Positions 33,608 to 42,796 are shown, counted from the stretch's first letter. The stretch is DNA of 64,000 bases from Oscillospiraceae bacterium (GCA_015064745.1 SVRR01000001.1:149330-213329); one strand, 5' to 3'. Notes: a model not told the origin generated them from the letters alone. Made by a program: numbers and translations.

Positions 33608-34468
33608 ATGAAGAGATTCATGAAGGTCTTGGCACTGATCTTGAGTGTTCTTCTTTTTGTATCTTGCGGTGCCGATCAAGGAGATAATATGAACAACAAT
33701 AACAACACCCCTGCTCCGAACAAGCCTGATCCCATTCTTACCGAGGTAACAAAGGCGATTGATATTTACTACGCTTTTGATTCCTATGAAAGCGATAACG
33801 GCATGCCGTACCGTATCTATTTTCCGCCGAATTATGATAAAAAATATGCATATCCCGTTCTTTTGTTCTTGCATGGTGCGGGCGAACGCGGTACGGATAA
33901 CGAAGCACAGCTTTTGCACGTTTTGCAGGATATGTTCAACGACCTTGAATCTCCCGTTTATCAATCTATCGTGATCGCGCCGCAATGTCCGGAAGGAGAA
34001 CAGTGGGTGAATACCCCTTGGGAAGACGGTAGCTACGATTCGGATGCCGTAGGCGAGTCTAACGCCATCAAGGAAGCGCTTGCTATCTTGGAAGATGTTT
34101 GTAAGAGGGAGAGCGTTAATCGCGACCGCATCTATGTCATGGGTCTTTCCATGGGAGGGTACGGTGCTTGGAATCTTCTTATGAACCACAGCGATATTTT
34201 TGCGGCAGGTATTCCCATGTGCGGAGCCGCCGATCCTTCCAAAGCCGATATTTTAAAGAATATTCCGATTCATACCTTGCACGGAAAAATTGATAGCGTG
34301 GTCCCTGTGGCAGGAAGTGATGAGGTAGTCGACGCAATTAAAGCGGCAGGCGGCAATAAAATTTATTATGATCGTGTTGAAGGAATAGACCACAATGTTT
34401 GGAGCTATGCCGCGTCTCGCAAAGATGTCAACCATTGGCTATTCGAACAACGCAAAAACGCTAAATAA
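33608..34468 (+). CDS. Lipoprotein esterase, alpha/beta-hydrolase
   Basis: 286 residues from the ATG at 33608, which directly opens a lipoprotein signal peptide with lipobox LFVSC; an in-frame GTG at 33581 would add nine polar residues. Low-complexity Asn/Pro follows the Cys, then an alpha/beta-hydrolase domain. The oxyanion segment is LFLHGAGERG, the nucleophile elbow GLSMGGYG, the acid probably Asp in HGKIDSVVP and the base His in GIDHNVW. It resembles carbohydrate acyl-esterase (CE1-like) or PHB-depolymerase-like enzymes, fitting removal of acetyl or feruloyl groups from the polysaccharide imported by the locus (inference). Its stop overlaps the next start by one base. Confidence 0.82.
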   Translation: MKRFMKVLALILSVLLFVSCGADQGDNMNNNNNTPAPNKPDPILTEVTKAIDIYYAFDSYESDNGMPYRIYFPPNYDKKYAYPVLLFLHGAGERGTDNEAQLLHVLQDMFNDLESPVYQSIVIAPQCPEGEQWVNTPWEDGSYDSDAVGESNAIKEALAILEDVCKRESVNRDRIYVMGLSMGGYGAWNLLMNHSDIFAAGIPMCGAADPSKADILKNIPIHTLHGKIDSVVPVAGSDEVVDAIKAAGGNKIYYDRVEGIDHNVWSYAASRKDVNHWLFEQRKNAK

Positions 34469-35853
34469 TGATTCCTGTTGCTTTTTTACAACGGATGCGT
34501 ACTCTCCTTGGCGATGATTACGAATCCTTTTATAATGCTCTCATGGATGAAAAAAACGTTCATGCGGTGCGTCATAATCCCAATAAAATCGAAAAAGAAT
34601 CCTTTTTATCCGCTATGGCGGAGGATATTACGCCGTTGTCTTATACCAATGACGGATACCTTTGTCAAAAAGAAAAGATCGGTCACCATCCCTTGCATCA
34701 TGCGGGCGCCATCTATTCTCAAGACCCCGGTGCTATGGCACCCTTGAATTGCCTTGCTATCGAAAAAGGGTGGTTCGTTGCCGATTTTTGCGCTGCTCCC
34801 GGGGGAAAAACGACACAGCTTGCCGCTATGGTAGGCGATAGTGGCTTTGTTCTTTCGAATGAGGTTAATCTCCCAAGATGTAAAACGCTTGCCGGTAATG
34901 TGGAACGCCTCGGTGTTCGAAACACGGTCGTTACCAACGTTTCCACCGACGTACTTTCCTCTTGGTTTTCGGCTTGCTTTGATCTTGTCGTAGTAGATGC
35001 GCCTTGCTCAGGCGAGGGAATGTTTCGAAAATACGCGATAGCAGGGCAAGAGTGGGATCCGACGCTGATTCCCATGTGCGCAGAGCGGCAAGCGGAAATT
35101 CTTTCAAATGCTGCCAAAACGGTGAAGTGCGGCGGATATCTCTTGTATTCTACCTGCACCTTTTCCATTGAAGAAAATGAAGCTAATATCGACTTTTTCT
35201 TAGAAAAACACCCCGAATTTTCGGTGTGCGACGTTCAGGCTGAAGTAAAAGCCGTGACTGCAGACGGTATTGTCTTTGACGGTGCGAAGCATCCCGAATC
35301 TCTGAAAAAGGCACGACGCTTTTACCCACATTTACAACCGGGTGAAGGGCAGTTTATGTGTCTTTTGCAAAAAGAAAGAGGGGAAGAAGAGGCGCGATTT
35401 TTATATTCTTCCGCAACGCGAGCTGCCTCAAAAGAAGAACAAAACGTGGTGCATAACTTTTTGAAGGAAGTCCTGAACGCACCGCTGGATGAAATTCTGC
35501 CAGGATTTATCGTTGCAAAACAAGGGGATTTTCTTTCGCTTGTTTCAAATACTGTGCCGCTTCCGCCGAATCGCGTATATCTCGCGGGGGTGACGATCGG
35601 TACGGTGCAAAAGGGAAGGGTCACTCCGCATCATCACCTTTTCTCAGCTCTTGGAAAGCATTTCCGTATAAAGCTTGATCTTTCGCTTGATTCGCGTGAG
35701 CTTTCCGCATATCTGCACGGTGATACGGTGCCTGCACCGAATCTTCCCAACGGATACGGGGTTGTTACGGTGTTAGGTGCCCCCATTGGAGGCATTAAGG
35801 TCGTTGACGGTGTTGCCAAAAATCATTATCCCAAAGGACTTCGTAACTTATAA
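34468..35853 (+). CDS. rsmF: RsmF/RsmB-type rRNA cytosine-C5 methyltransferase
   Basis: 461 residues. The SAM-binding motif is APGGKTTQLAAM, and the two catalytic cysteine motifs are DAPCSGEGMFRK and STCTFSIEENE, the NOL1/NOP2/Sun signature. The C-terminal about 130 residues form the extra domain seen in RsmF. It methylates a cytosine in 16S rRNA with SAM. It starts within the stop codon of the esterase gene (TAATG) and thus shares the transport-locus transcript; the functional link is probably only positional. A terminator follows directly. Confidence 0.9.
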   Translation: MIPVAFLQRMRTLLGDDYESFYNALMDEKNVHAVRHNPNKIEKESFLSAMAEDITPLSYTNDGYLCQKEKIGHHPLHHAGAIYSQDPGAMAPLNCLAIEKGWFVADFCAAPGGKTTQLAAMVGDSGFVLSNEVNLPRCKTLAGNVERLGVRNTVVTNVSTDVLSSWFSACFDLVVVDAPCSGEGMFRKYAIAGQEWDPTLIPMCAERQAEILSNAAKTVKCGGYLLYSTCTFSIEENEANIDFFLEKHPEFSVCDVQAEVKAVTADGIVFDGAKHPESLKKARRFYPHLQPGEGQFMCLLQKERGEEEARFLYSSATRAASKEEQNVVHNFLKEVLNAPLDEILPGFIVAKQGDFLSLVSNTVPLPPNRVYLAGVTIGTVQKGRVTPHHHLFSALGKHFRIKLDLSLDSRELSAYLHGDTVPAPNLPNGYGVVTVLGAPIGGIKVVDGVAKNHYPKGLRNL

Positions 35854-35865
35854 TATAACACGAAT

Positions 35866-35895
35866 AAAAAAGCGCCGAAATTTCGGCGCTTTTTT
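35866..35895. terminator. Bidirectional intrinsic terminator between rsmF and cysE
   Basis: A perfect 15-bp palindrome (35866-35880 with 35881-35895) has A6 and T6 arms and a GC-rich core (AGCGCCGA). It serves both convergent genes. Confidence 0.93.
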
Positions 35896-35896
35896 A

Positions 35897-36805
35897 TTAT
35901 TCCTTGTTGATATTGCTTGGCTTTAAGGTCAGCTCTTGCGTTGCTGCAAAGACTTTGGTGTTGGGGGGGATGGGCTTGGTGACAAAGCAGTTACCGCCGA
36001 TAACAGAGTTTTCTCCGATCACCGTTTCACCGCCGAGAATGGTTGCACCTGCATAGATGGTAACATTATCCTCTACGGTTGGGTGGCGGCGTACCCCCGC
36101 AAGGCTTTGACCTCCGCGCGTCGAAAGCGCACCAAGCGTCACACCTTGATATACCTTCACGTTTTTGCCGATAACGCAGGTTTCCCCGATAACGATGCCG
36201 GTTCCGTGGTCGATGAAGAAGTTCTCGCCGATCACAGCGCCTGCGTTGATATCAATACCCGTGAGGGAATGGGCGTGCTCCGTCATGATGCGAGGCAAAA
36301 GGGGAACCTTTGCTGTATATAGCTCGTGTGCAAATCGGTAGACAGAGATCGCGTAAAAGCCGGGATAGCAAATAACGATCTCTTCCTTGCTTTGGGCGGC
36401 GGGGTCGCCGAGAAAGCCCGCGTTGACGTCCTTGCCGAGCATGATTTGAATATGGGGAAGCTTAGTGAAGAAGGCGTCGCACACCGCCTCTGCCTGTTCT
36501 TCGAAGTCCGAAAAAGGCTTTTCGGGTGCAAAAAAGGAGAAGGCAAGCATGATTTGTCGTTTCAAGCGATAATAGGTCTCGTAAAGCAGAAGATCGAGCG
36601 CATCCTCGGATTTCAAAACAGAGTCCTCGCCCTTTTCAAAAAAACCGGGGAAGAGAACGCGGTGCAAATTCCAAATGATTTCAATGATCTCCTGTTTGCT
36701 TGGCATGGGAGACAAGGCTTCTCTTATAGGGAGTGCCCCCTCACGATACCCCGCGAGAATTTCGGACATCGCCGTATCTAAATTTTTTTTGCTATTGTTT
36801 TTCAT
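35897..36805 (-). CDS. cysE: Serine O-acetyltransferase
   Basis: 302 residues. The N-terminal helical domain (1-150) is followed by the left-handed beta-helix of hexapeptide repeats with DHGTGIVIGETCVIG, VYQGVTLGALSTRGG and ATILGGETVIGENSVIGGNC. It makes O-acetylserine from serine and acetyl-CoA, the substrate for cysK, nine bases upstream on the same strand. The protein is longer than enteric CysE at the N-terminus, a common variant in Clostridia. Confidence 0.93.
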   Translation of the reverse strand: MKNNSKKNLDTAMSEILAGYREGALPIREALSPMPSKQEIIEIIWNLHRVLFPGFFEKGEDSVLKSEDALDLLLYETYYRLKRQIMLAFSFFAPEKPFSDFEEQAEAVCDAFFTKLPHIQIMLGKDVNAGFLGDPAAQSKEEIVICYPGFYAISVYRFAHELYTAKVPLLPRIMTEHAHSLTGIDINAGAVIGENFFIDHGTGIVIGETCVIGKNVKVYQGVTLGALSTRGGQSLAGVRRHPTVEDNVTIYAGATILGGETVIGENSVIGGNCFVTKPIPPNTKVFAATQELTLKPSNINKE

Positions 36806-36814
36806 AATATCACC

Positions 36815-37741
36815 TTAGGAAAAAAGAGTTGTAGAAAGATATCTCTCTCCCGAATCAGGGAGAATAACTACGATATTTTTGTTTTGAAAATCTTTATTTT
36901 TCGCAAGACATATTGCGGCAGAGAGTGCGGCACCTGCGGAAATGCCAACAAGCACACCTTCATGTCGCGCCATGTCGCGCGCGCAAGTATATGCATCTTC
37001 TTCGGTTACGGTGAACACATCGTCAAGGAGGTCTACGGCTAGATTTTGGGGGATAAAGTTAGCGCCGATACCTTGGATGCCGTGGGCTCCCGCAGTTCCT
37101 TTGGTCAAAAGCGGTGATCTTTCGGGTTCAACGCCGACAATGTGAATGGTGGGATTTTTTTCTTTTAAAAAACGTGCGCAGCCGCTAACCATACCTCCTG
37201 TGCCGATGCCTGCTACTAAAACGTCTATTTTACCACCAAGGTCTTTCCATATTTCATTCGCTGTGGTCTCATAGTGTGCCATGGGATTTGCGGGATTATC
37301 AAATTGATTTGGGATAAAAGAGTTGGGGATCTCACGCGCCAGACTTTCTGCTTTGTCGATGGCGCCCTTCATGCCAAGAGCACCTTTGGTGAGGACGACC
37401 TCGGCGCCGTAGGCACGCATAAGTTTTTGACGCTCTATGCTCATGGTATCGGGCATAACGATGATTACACGATAGTTGCGAGCGGCGCCGATTGCGGCAA
37501 GCCCAATACCCGTGTTTCCGGAAGTTGGTTCGATAATAGTGGCACCGGGGCTAAGGATACCTTCCTTTTCCGCAGTTTCTATCATGGAAAGGGCAATGCG
37601 ATCCTTTGCGCTTGATGCGGGATTGAAGCATTCAAGCTTTGCGAAAAGCTTTGCGTTCAACGAATATTTATCTTCTATTTGGTGTAATGCAAGCAAAGGA
37701 GTGTTTCCTATGAGCTCGGTTAAACTGTTATAGAGTGCCAT
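36815..37741 (-). CDS. cysK: Cysteine synthase A (O-acetylserine sulfhydrylase)
   Basis: 308 residues, PLP enzyme of the tryptophan-synthase-beta fold. The Schiff-base Lys is K46 in NPASSAKDR; EPTSGNTGIG binds the substrate carboxylate and GIGTGGMVSGCAR binds the PLP phosphate. It forms cysteine from O-acetylserine and sulfide. AAGGAGAACGC precedes the ATG. It is the first gene of the cysK-cysE operon, driven by the promoter at 37777-37805; no T-box or CymR site was recognised. Confidence 0.95.
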   Translation of the reverse strand: MALYNSLTELIGNTPLLALHQIEDKYSLNAKLFAKLECFNPASSAKDRIALSMIETAEKEGILSPGATIIEPTSGNTGIGLAAIGAARNYRVIIVMPDTMSIERQKLMRAYGAEVVLTKGALGMKGAIDKAESLAREIPNSFIPNQFDNPANPMAHYETTANEIWKDLGGKIDVLVAGIGTGGMVSGCARFLKEKNPTIHIVGVEPERSPLLTKGTAGAHGIQGIGANFIPQNLAVDLLDDVFTVTEEDAYTCARDMARHEGVLVGISAGAALSAAICLAKNKDFQNKNIVVILPDSGERYLSTTLFS

Positions 37742-37776
37742 GCGTTCTCCTTATAATAGGTTTATGTTTTAAATAC

Positions 37777-37805
37777 ATTATAGCAACCATGTGAAAAAAA
37801 GTCAA
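37777..37805 (-). promoter_or_regulatory. SigA promoter of cysK-cysE
   Basis: On the minus strand TTGACT (37800-37805), 17 bases, TATAAT (37777-37782). Confidence 0.85.
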
Positions 37806-37853
37806 TAGAGCATTAAATTTTAAGGCTTTTTTCTGCTACCTTAAGGATAGGTA

Positions 37854-37882
37854 TTGCTTTTTGTTTGGATTTGTGTTATAAT
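37854..37882 (+). promoter_or_regulatory. SigA promoter of smpB
   Basis: TTGCTT (37854-37859), 17 bases, TATAAT (37877-37882). Its position rules out a start codon upstream of about 37890 and supports the TTG start of smpB. Confidence 0.82.
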
Positions 37883-37919
37883 AAACAAACAAATCATATC
37901 GAAAGCGTTGGGAAAAACA

Positions 37920-38396
37920 TTGGCAGAAAAAACAAAAGGTAAAATCGTTGCACAAAATAAGAAGGCATACCACGATTATTTTGTGATAGAAACCTTTGAG
38001 GCAGGCATCGCTCTTTTTGGAACAGAGGTTAAATCCGTGCGAGGGGGAAGAGTCAATTTAAAGGATTCCTTTTGCAGTTTCAAGGAGGGAGAGCTGTATG
38101 CGCTCGGCTTTCATATCAGCCCCTATGAACAGGGAAACAGATTCAATACCGATCCTTTGCGGGAAAAGAAGCTATTGATGCACAAGCAGGAGCTTAGAAA
38201 GCTGTTTGGACTTTTGACGAGGGAGGGATACACGCTGATTCCGCTTTCTCTTTATTTTTCCCGCGGACGCATAAAAATGGAGCTTGGACTTTGTAAAGGT
38301 AAAAAGCTTTATGATAAGAGAGAGAGCATTGCGAGAAACGAAGCAAACAGAGAGATTGAGCGTAACGTAAAAAATAAGCAGTATCGTGACGAATAA
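37920..38396 (+). CDS. smpB: SsrA-binding protein SmpB
   Basis: 158 residues from a TTG start at 37920. SmpB binds tmRNA and delivers it to stalled ribosomes. [38 protein letters not shown] is the OB-fold core in order; the C-terminal basic tail ([10 protein letters not shown]) inserts into the decoding centre. The TTG is chosen because the promoter lies just upstream and because the length then matches the family's usual about 155 residues. The ribosome site is weak. tmRNA itself is not in the window. Confidence 0.93.
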   Translation: MAEKTKGKIVAQNKKAYHDYFVIETFEAGIALFGTEVKSVRGGRVNLKDSFCSFKEGELYALGFHISPYEQGNRFNTDPLREKKLLMHKQELRKLFGLLTREGYTLIPLSLYFSRGRIKMELGLCKGKKLYDKRESIARNEANREIERNVKNKQYRDE

Positions 38397-38403
38397 AATG
38401 AGT

Positions 38404-38444
38404 CCCGTTGTGAGGCAAAATGCTTTTCACAACGGGAATTTTTT
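38404..38444 (+). terminator. Intrinsic terminator of smpB
   Basis: CCCGTTGTGA (38404-38413) pairs perfectly with TCACAACGGG (38427-38436), followed by AATTTTTT. It overlaps the stop codon of the convergent ywlG. Confidence 0.88.
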
Positions 38445-38997
38445 ATAAAAGAGATTCGTTGTATACGGCTCTCACACCGCCGATAAATTTAGGGCGTGTG
38501 CGTGCCGCTACCAAGGGGGCTGCACCAATGGTCTTGACGGACAGGCGTACAGGAACGGCAACGCGCTTCAAATGCATGCCGATGAGTGTGTTTCCGATAT
38601 CCAGCCCCGCATCTGCGGAGATAGCTTCCACAGCGACCGGATCGGAAAAGGCAGCGTATGCGGCGGTAGCAAATGAGCCACCTGCCTTGGGGGCGGGAAC
38701 AGCGTTTACAATCTCATGTCCCAAAACGGCAGAGCGTTCAATAATGATGGCGCGATTTAAATGCTCACAGCATTGCGCGGCAAGGTAGATACCACGGGGC
38801 GTTAAAACGGAAAGGATCGCTTCCACAAGTATTTTTCCAATTTCCGGAGCGCTATCCGTGCCGATCTTAGAGCCACACACCTCACTGGTAGAGCATCCCA
38901 CGACAAGGATCTGACCGTTCGACAGTTTTCCCGCCGCACAAATTTCCTCCGTGGCTTTGATAATGCTTTCGCTTAATGCTTCCATTTCAGTATACAT
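38443..38997 (-). CDS. ywlG: YwlG family protein (DUF436 / TIGR01440)
   Basis: 184 residues from the ATG at 38997, chosen because AAAGGAA lies upstream; a longer in-frame start has none. Family signatures are ILVVGCSTSEVCGSKIG, AAQCCEHLNRAIIIER and AGLDIGNTLIGMHLK. The family is conserved in Firmicutes with no established biochemical function. The gene stands alone between smpB and a promoter region. Confidence 0.88.
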   Translation of the reverse strand: MYTEMEALSESIIKATEEICAAGKLSNGQILVVGCSTSEVCGSKIGTDSAPEIGKILVEAILSVLTPRGIYLAAQCCEHLNRAIIIERSAVLGHEIVNAVPAPKAGGSFATAAYAAFSDPVAVEAISADAGLDIGNTLIGMHLKRVAVPVRLSVKTIGAAPLVAARTRPKFIGGVRAVYNESLL

Positions 38998-39112
38998 AGG
39001 AGCGATTCCTTTCGAATAAAGCTTTTTCAAAAACATTTTAGCATTTTTTCTGAAGAAAGTCAACGATAGATAGAAAAAAGAAGTGAAAATATAAAAAATC
39101 CCTCATTTTTCC

Positions 39113-39141
39113 TTGCTTTTCTTTGGAATTTATGGTACAAT
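39113..39141 (+). promoter_or_regulatory. SigA promoter upstream of the membrane-protein gene and metG
   Basis: TTGCTT (39113-39118), 17 bases, TACAAT (39136-39141). The leader is about 80 bases and contains CCAATAATTGG (39198-39208). Confidence 0.75.
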
Positions 39142-39230
39142 GTATCTTGTATGAGTAGCACTTTCTTCAAGCGTGTATAAATTTAGACGTTGTTGTCCAA
39201 TAATTGGTAAAAACGTTTTGGAGGATTTGT

Positions 39231-39995
39231 ATGCGCTCAAAGCTTTTGCTATGTTCCTGTAAGAAAAAATCAATAGAAATGCTTGCAAAAAACGGGTTAT
39301 GCTTTCCTGTTTTTTTGCTCACCGCGCTTCTTTTCCTCTCCTTTCTCGGTGTTTCTTTTCTTTCCTTTTCGCTTTTGAATGCGTTTCTCCCCTGGCATAC
39401 AGCAGGCGTTTATGCCTCCATGCTCTCTCTTTTTGTGGCGGTATTTCTCCTTGCCCCTTTATGGCGAGGCATTCAAATGTTGTTTTTGCATGAGATACTG
39501 TTCGGCAGAAGCGAATCGTCCCTCTTGTTTTACTGTTATTCGCACAAACGTCGTTACCTATTTGCTGTACGTCGCAGCATGCGAAATCTTTGCAGTTGCT
39601 TTCTTTGCATTTTCGCCTTGTCTTTGCTGTCTCTTTTGGGGCAAAGCGTAGGGAAGCACCTTTTGAACGCTGGCAGAAGCGCAGCAACGCTTGTGATCCT
39701 CGCCTTCACGGCGTTTTTCCTGCTTCTCGTCTTGTTTTTGTTTTTTTCGTCTCGTGACGACGCCTTTCTTTGGGATGCGGCTTTTCTGTCAGCTCCCTTG
39801 CTCTCGCTTCGTCAATCTTACTTGATTTCGGTGCGCCGCATGCGCTCCGCGCGGGCTGCGCTGCGCCGCTTGCGTTATTCGTTTTTGCCGCTATGGCTAC
39901 TTTCGATTTTGTTACTTGGGATTCCGCTGATTGTGGTTTTTCCGTATTATCTGGGAACGAAGACCCACCTTGCCGCGATGCTTATAAAAGATTAA
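39231..39995 (+). CDS. Uncharacterised membrane protein with five helices
   Basis: 254 residues from the ATG at 39231, which has GGAGG 7 bases upstream. Five strongly hydrophobic segments are near 22-48, 56-80, 116-137, 150-173 and 220-245. Between the fourth and fifth lies an Arg-rich stretch (SVRRMRSARAALRRLRY), likely cytoplasmic. The last helix and tail (LLSILLLGIPLIVVFPYYLG) weakly resemble DUF975-type proteins. I do not recognise a defined family. It ends 24 bases before metG and is probably cotranscribed with it. Confidence 0.7.
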   Translation: MRSKLLLCSCKKKSIEMLAKNGLCFPVFLLTALLFLSFLGVSFLSFSLLNAFLPWHTAGVYASMLSLFVAVFLLAPLWRGIQMLFLHEILFGRSESSLLFYCYSHKRRYLFAVRRSMRNLCSCFLCIFALSLLSLLGQSVGKHLLNAGRSAATLVILAFTAFFLLLVLFLFFSSRDDAFLWDAAFLSAPLLSLRQSYLISVRRMRSARAALRRLRYSFLPLWLLSILLLGIPLIVVFPYYLGTKTHLAAMLIKD

Positions 39996-40019
39996 AATTC
40001 TTCTTTGGAGGATATCAAT

Positions 40020-41978
40020 ATGTGTCAATGTAATTCATGTAAAAAGGAAAAGGTGTTTATTACCACGGCTATTGCTTATAGCTCAAGAAAGCCTCATTTT
40101 GGCAACACCTATGAGATCATTATGTCCGATGCTTACGCGCGCTTTCAAAGACAAATGGGGAAGGACGTGTATTTTTTAACCGGCACCGATGAGCACGGTC
40201 AGAAAATTGAAAATCTCGCTAAAGAGGCAAGCATTGCCCCCAAGGAGTACGTTGACGGTGTCGCGGGTGAGATCAAGCGTATCTGGGATCTGATGGGCGC
40301 ATCCTATGATAAATTCATCCGTACGACGGATGAAGAGCACGTTAAAAGTGTACAGCATATCTTCCAAAAGCTTTATGACAAGGGCGATATTTACAAGGGA
40401 CACTATGAGGGATGGTATTGCACCCCCTGTGAGTCCTTCTTTACCGACATTCAGGCAAACGACGGTAAGTGCCCCGATTGCGGAAGAGCGGTTGAGCGTA
40501 CAAGGGAAGAGGCATATTTCTTTGCGATGAGCAAGTATGCCGATCGCTTGATCGAATATATTGACTCTCACCCCGAATTTATTGAGCCCGAATCGCGCAA
40601 AAAGGAAATGGTCAACAATTTCCTTAAAGCAGGTCTGCAAGACCTTTGCGTTTCGCGTTCTTCCTTCAAATGGGGAATTCCTGTGCCTTTTGACGAAAAG
40701 CACGTCATTTACGTTTGGATCGACGCGCTTTCCAATTATATCACAGCCCTTGGCTACGACCCCGATCTTGCCGAACAGCCTGAGCTGTATCAGAAATGCT
40801 GGCCTGCCGATGTACATATCATCGGCAAGGATATTTTGCGTTTCCACACCATCTACTGGCCTATTATTTTGATGGCGCTCGGAGAGCCGTTGCCCAAAAA
40901 GGTTTTCGGTCATCCTTGGTTCAATTCGGGCGTAGATAAGATGTCCAAATCACGCGGAAACGTCATTTATGCCGATGAGCTTGCTGAGTATTTTTCGGTA
41001 GACGGTGTTCGCTATTACGCGCTTTCCGAGATGCCCTATAACGCGGATGGCTCGATTACCTACGAGAACGTGGTAAACTGCTACAACACCGATCTTGCCA
41101 ACATTCTCGGCAATCTTGTTAACCGCACGCACGCGATGACTGTCAAGTATTTTGGCGGAAAGATTCCGGCACCGACAGCCCCCGCCCCTCTGGACGAGGA
41201 GTTGAAGGCGGCGGTAGCAAAAGCGGTGTCCGAGTCTTGCATACTGATGGATTCCTTCCACGTGGCAGACGCTCTGCACGTAATTTTTGAGGCACTTCGC
41301 CGCGCCAACAAGTATATTGACGAAACGACACCTTGGATCCTTGCGAAGGATGAAAGCCAAAAGGAGCGTCTGGGAACGGTGCTTTACAACCTTCTCGAAA
41401 CCATCCGTACAGCGGCAGTTCTTCTTACTCCTTTCATTCCCACGACAGCAGAGCGTATTTTTGCCCAGCTCGGAACGAAGATGACGGCATATGAGACGGT
41501 TTCCGTGTTTGGTTCTTTGGAAAGCGGTATCACACTTGGCGAAGGCGCTGTTTTGTTTGCCCGTATCGACGAGAAGAAGTTCTTTGAAGAGATCGAAGCA
41601 AAGCAAAAAGAGAAGGAAAAATCCGTAGCAGAAGTGATTCCCGAACCGGAACACGAAAAGGAGATCGGCATCGAAAACTTTGGTGCTGTGGAGCTTCGTA
41701 CCGCGCAAATACTTGCTTGCGAGAAGGTGCCTAAGGCGAAGAAGCTGTTAAAGCTTCAAGTAGATCTTGGCTATGAAAAGAGACAAATCGTTTCCGGAAT
41801 TGCGAAATTCTATGAGCCCGATGATCTGATCGGTAAAAAGGTCATTGTCGTCGCCAATCTTTCTCCCGCAACGCTTTGTGGCGTAGAAAGCCACGGTATG
41901 CTTTTGGCGTCCGGCGAAGAAAATGTGCGTGTGGTCTTTTTGGATCCCGAAACGCCGAACGGTGAGCGTGTGCACTGA
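40020..41978 (+). CDS. metG: Methionyl-tRNA synthetase
   Basis: 652 residues from the ATG at 40020, preceded by GGAGG. Class I catalytic domain with the HIGH-equivalent KPHFGN, zinc cysteines CTPC and CPDC, and DKMSKSRGNV. The anticodon-binding helical domain is central and the C-terminal about 105 residues are the dimerising tRNA-binding domain (IENFGAVELRTAQIL, GYEKRQIVSGIAKFY). It charges initiator and elongator tRNA-Met. An unusual N-terminal Cys trio (MCQCNSCKKEK) precedes the usual start of the fold. Confidence 0.96.
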   Translation: MCQCNSCKKEKVFITTAIAYSSRKPHFGNTYEIIMSDAYARFQRQMGKDVYFLTGTDEHGQKIENLAKEASIAPKEYVDGVAGEIKRIWDLMGASYDKFIRTTDEEHVKSVQHIFQKLYDKGDIYKGHYEGWYCTPCESFFTDIQANDGKCPDCGRAVERTREEAYFFAMSKYADRLIEYIDSHPEFIEPESRKKEMVNNFLKAGLQDLCVSRSSFKWGIPVPFDEKHVIYVWIDALSNYITALGYDPDLAEQPELYQKCWPADVHIIGKDILRFHTIYWPIILMALGEPLPKKVFGHPWFNSGVDKMSKSRGNVIYADELAEYFSVDGVRYYALSEMPYNADGSITYENVVNCYNTDLANILGNLVNRTHAMTVKYFGGKIPAPTAPAPLDEELKAAVAKAVSESCILMDSFHVADALHVIFEALRRANKYIDETTPWILAKDESQKERLGTVLYNLLETIRTAAVLLTPFIPTTAERIFAQLGTKMTAYETVSVFGSLESGITLGEGAVLFARIDEKKFFEEIEAKQKEKEKSVAEVIPEPEHEKEIGIENFGAVELRTAQILACEKVPKAKKLLKLQVDLGYEKRQIVSGIAKFYEPDDLIGKKVIVVANLSPATLCGVESHGMLLASGEENVRVVFLDPETPNGERVH

Positions 41979-42763
41979 TGAAGCTTTTTGATTCTCATGC
42001 ACATTATTGGGATCAGCGCTTTGATGATGAAACGGAAAACGGTGTCGACGATCTTTTGACCAATCTGTTCCGTGAAACCGTTGGCGGTATTGTCAATGTG
42101 GGAACGAATTTGGAAACGACGATGCTATCGGTTCGTCAAGCGCAAACATACCCTTTTATGTATGCCGCAGGCGGTATCCACCCCGGAGATATCTCGGATA
42201 TGGATTCCCTCGATGCCTTAGAAAAGATTTGGACACCGCTTTTTCAGAATCCTTTAAACAAGCTTGTAGCACTCGGTGAAATTGGCTTAGACTATCATTA
42301 CACCCCCTTCGATAAAGCGCGCCAGATGGCATTTTTTGAAGCCCAAATGGCGCTTGCTGAAAAGCTTTCTCTTCCTGTTATCATTCACGATAGGGAAGCA
42401 CACGGCGACTGCTTTGATATGGTACGAAAATTTCCAAACGTGAGAGGTGTGTTTCACAGCTATAGCGGAAGCGCCGAAATGGCAAAGGCACTTGTCTCGC
42501 GTGGATACTACATTTCTTTTTCGGGAACGGTGAGCTTTAAAAACGCCCGCAACGTAAAAGAGGCGGCAAGCGCTGTTCCCAAAGAGTTTATACTCATAGA
42601 AACGGACGCCCCCTACCTTGCGCCGCATCCTTATCGAGGCAGGTTGAATCATTCAGGCTATCTTTTACACACCGCGGAAGCGATTGCGCAAATATGGCAA
42701 ACATCGCTTGATGAGGTTGCGGAAATTACAGAGAAAAACGCAAAAGCATTTTTTAACTTATAA
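41978..42763 (+). CDS. tatD: TatD family deoxyribonuclease/hydrolase
   Basis: 261 residues. The metal-dependent TIM barrel has DSHAHYWD, GEIGLDYHY, IIHDREAH, FHSYSGS and ETDAPYLAPHPYRG, all family motifs. It is a 3'-5' DNA exonuclease-like metal hydrolase. Its ATG overlaps the metG stop by one base, the common metG-tatD operon of Firmicutes. Confidence 0.94.
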   Translation: MKLFDSHAHYWDQRFDDETENGVDDLLTNLFRETVGGIVNVGTNLETTMLSVRQAQTYPFMYAAGGIHPGDISDMDSLDALEKIWTPLFQNPLNKLVALGEIGLDYHYTPFDKARQMAFFEAQMALAEKLSLPVIIHDREAHGDCFDMVRKFPNVRGVFHSYSGSAEMAKALVSRGYYISFSGTVSFKNARNVKEAASAVPKEFILIETDAPYLAPHPYRGRLNHSGYLLHTAEAIAQIWQTSLDEVAEITEKNAKAFFNL

Positions 42764-42764
42764 T

Positions 42765-42796
42765 AAAAAGCCCTTTTCGAATGAAAGGGGCTTTTT
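42765..42796. terminator. Intrinsic terminator of metG-tatD
   Basis: A 14-bp stem with one G-T pair (42765-42778 with 42783-42796) and T6 follows the tatD stop codon. Confidence 0.88.

Noticed and set aside
35866..35895. Palindrome as a dimeric operator
   Set aside because: Position between convergent genes and the A/T arms mark it as a bidirectional terminator.
37854..37919. Longer N-terminus for SmpB
   Set aside because: The region contains the smpB promoter, and the extension is not part of the SmpB family.
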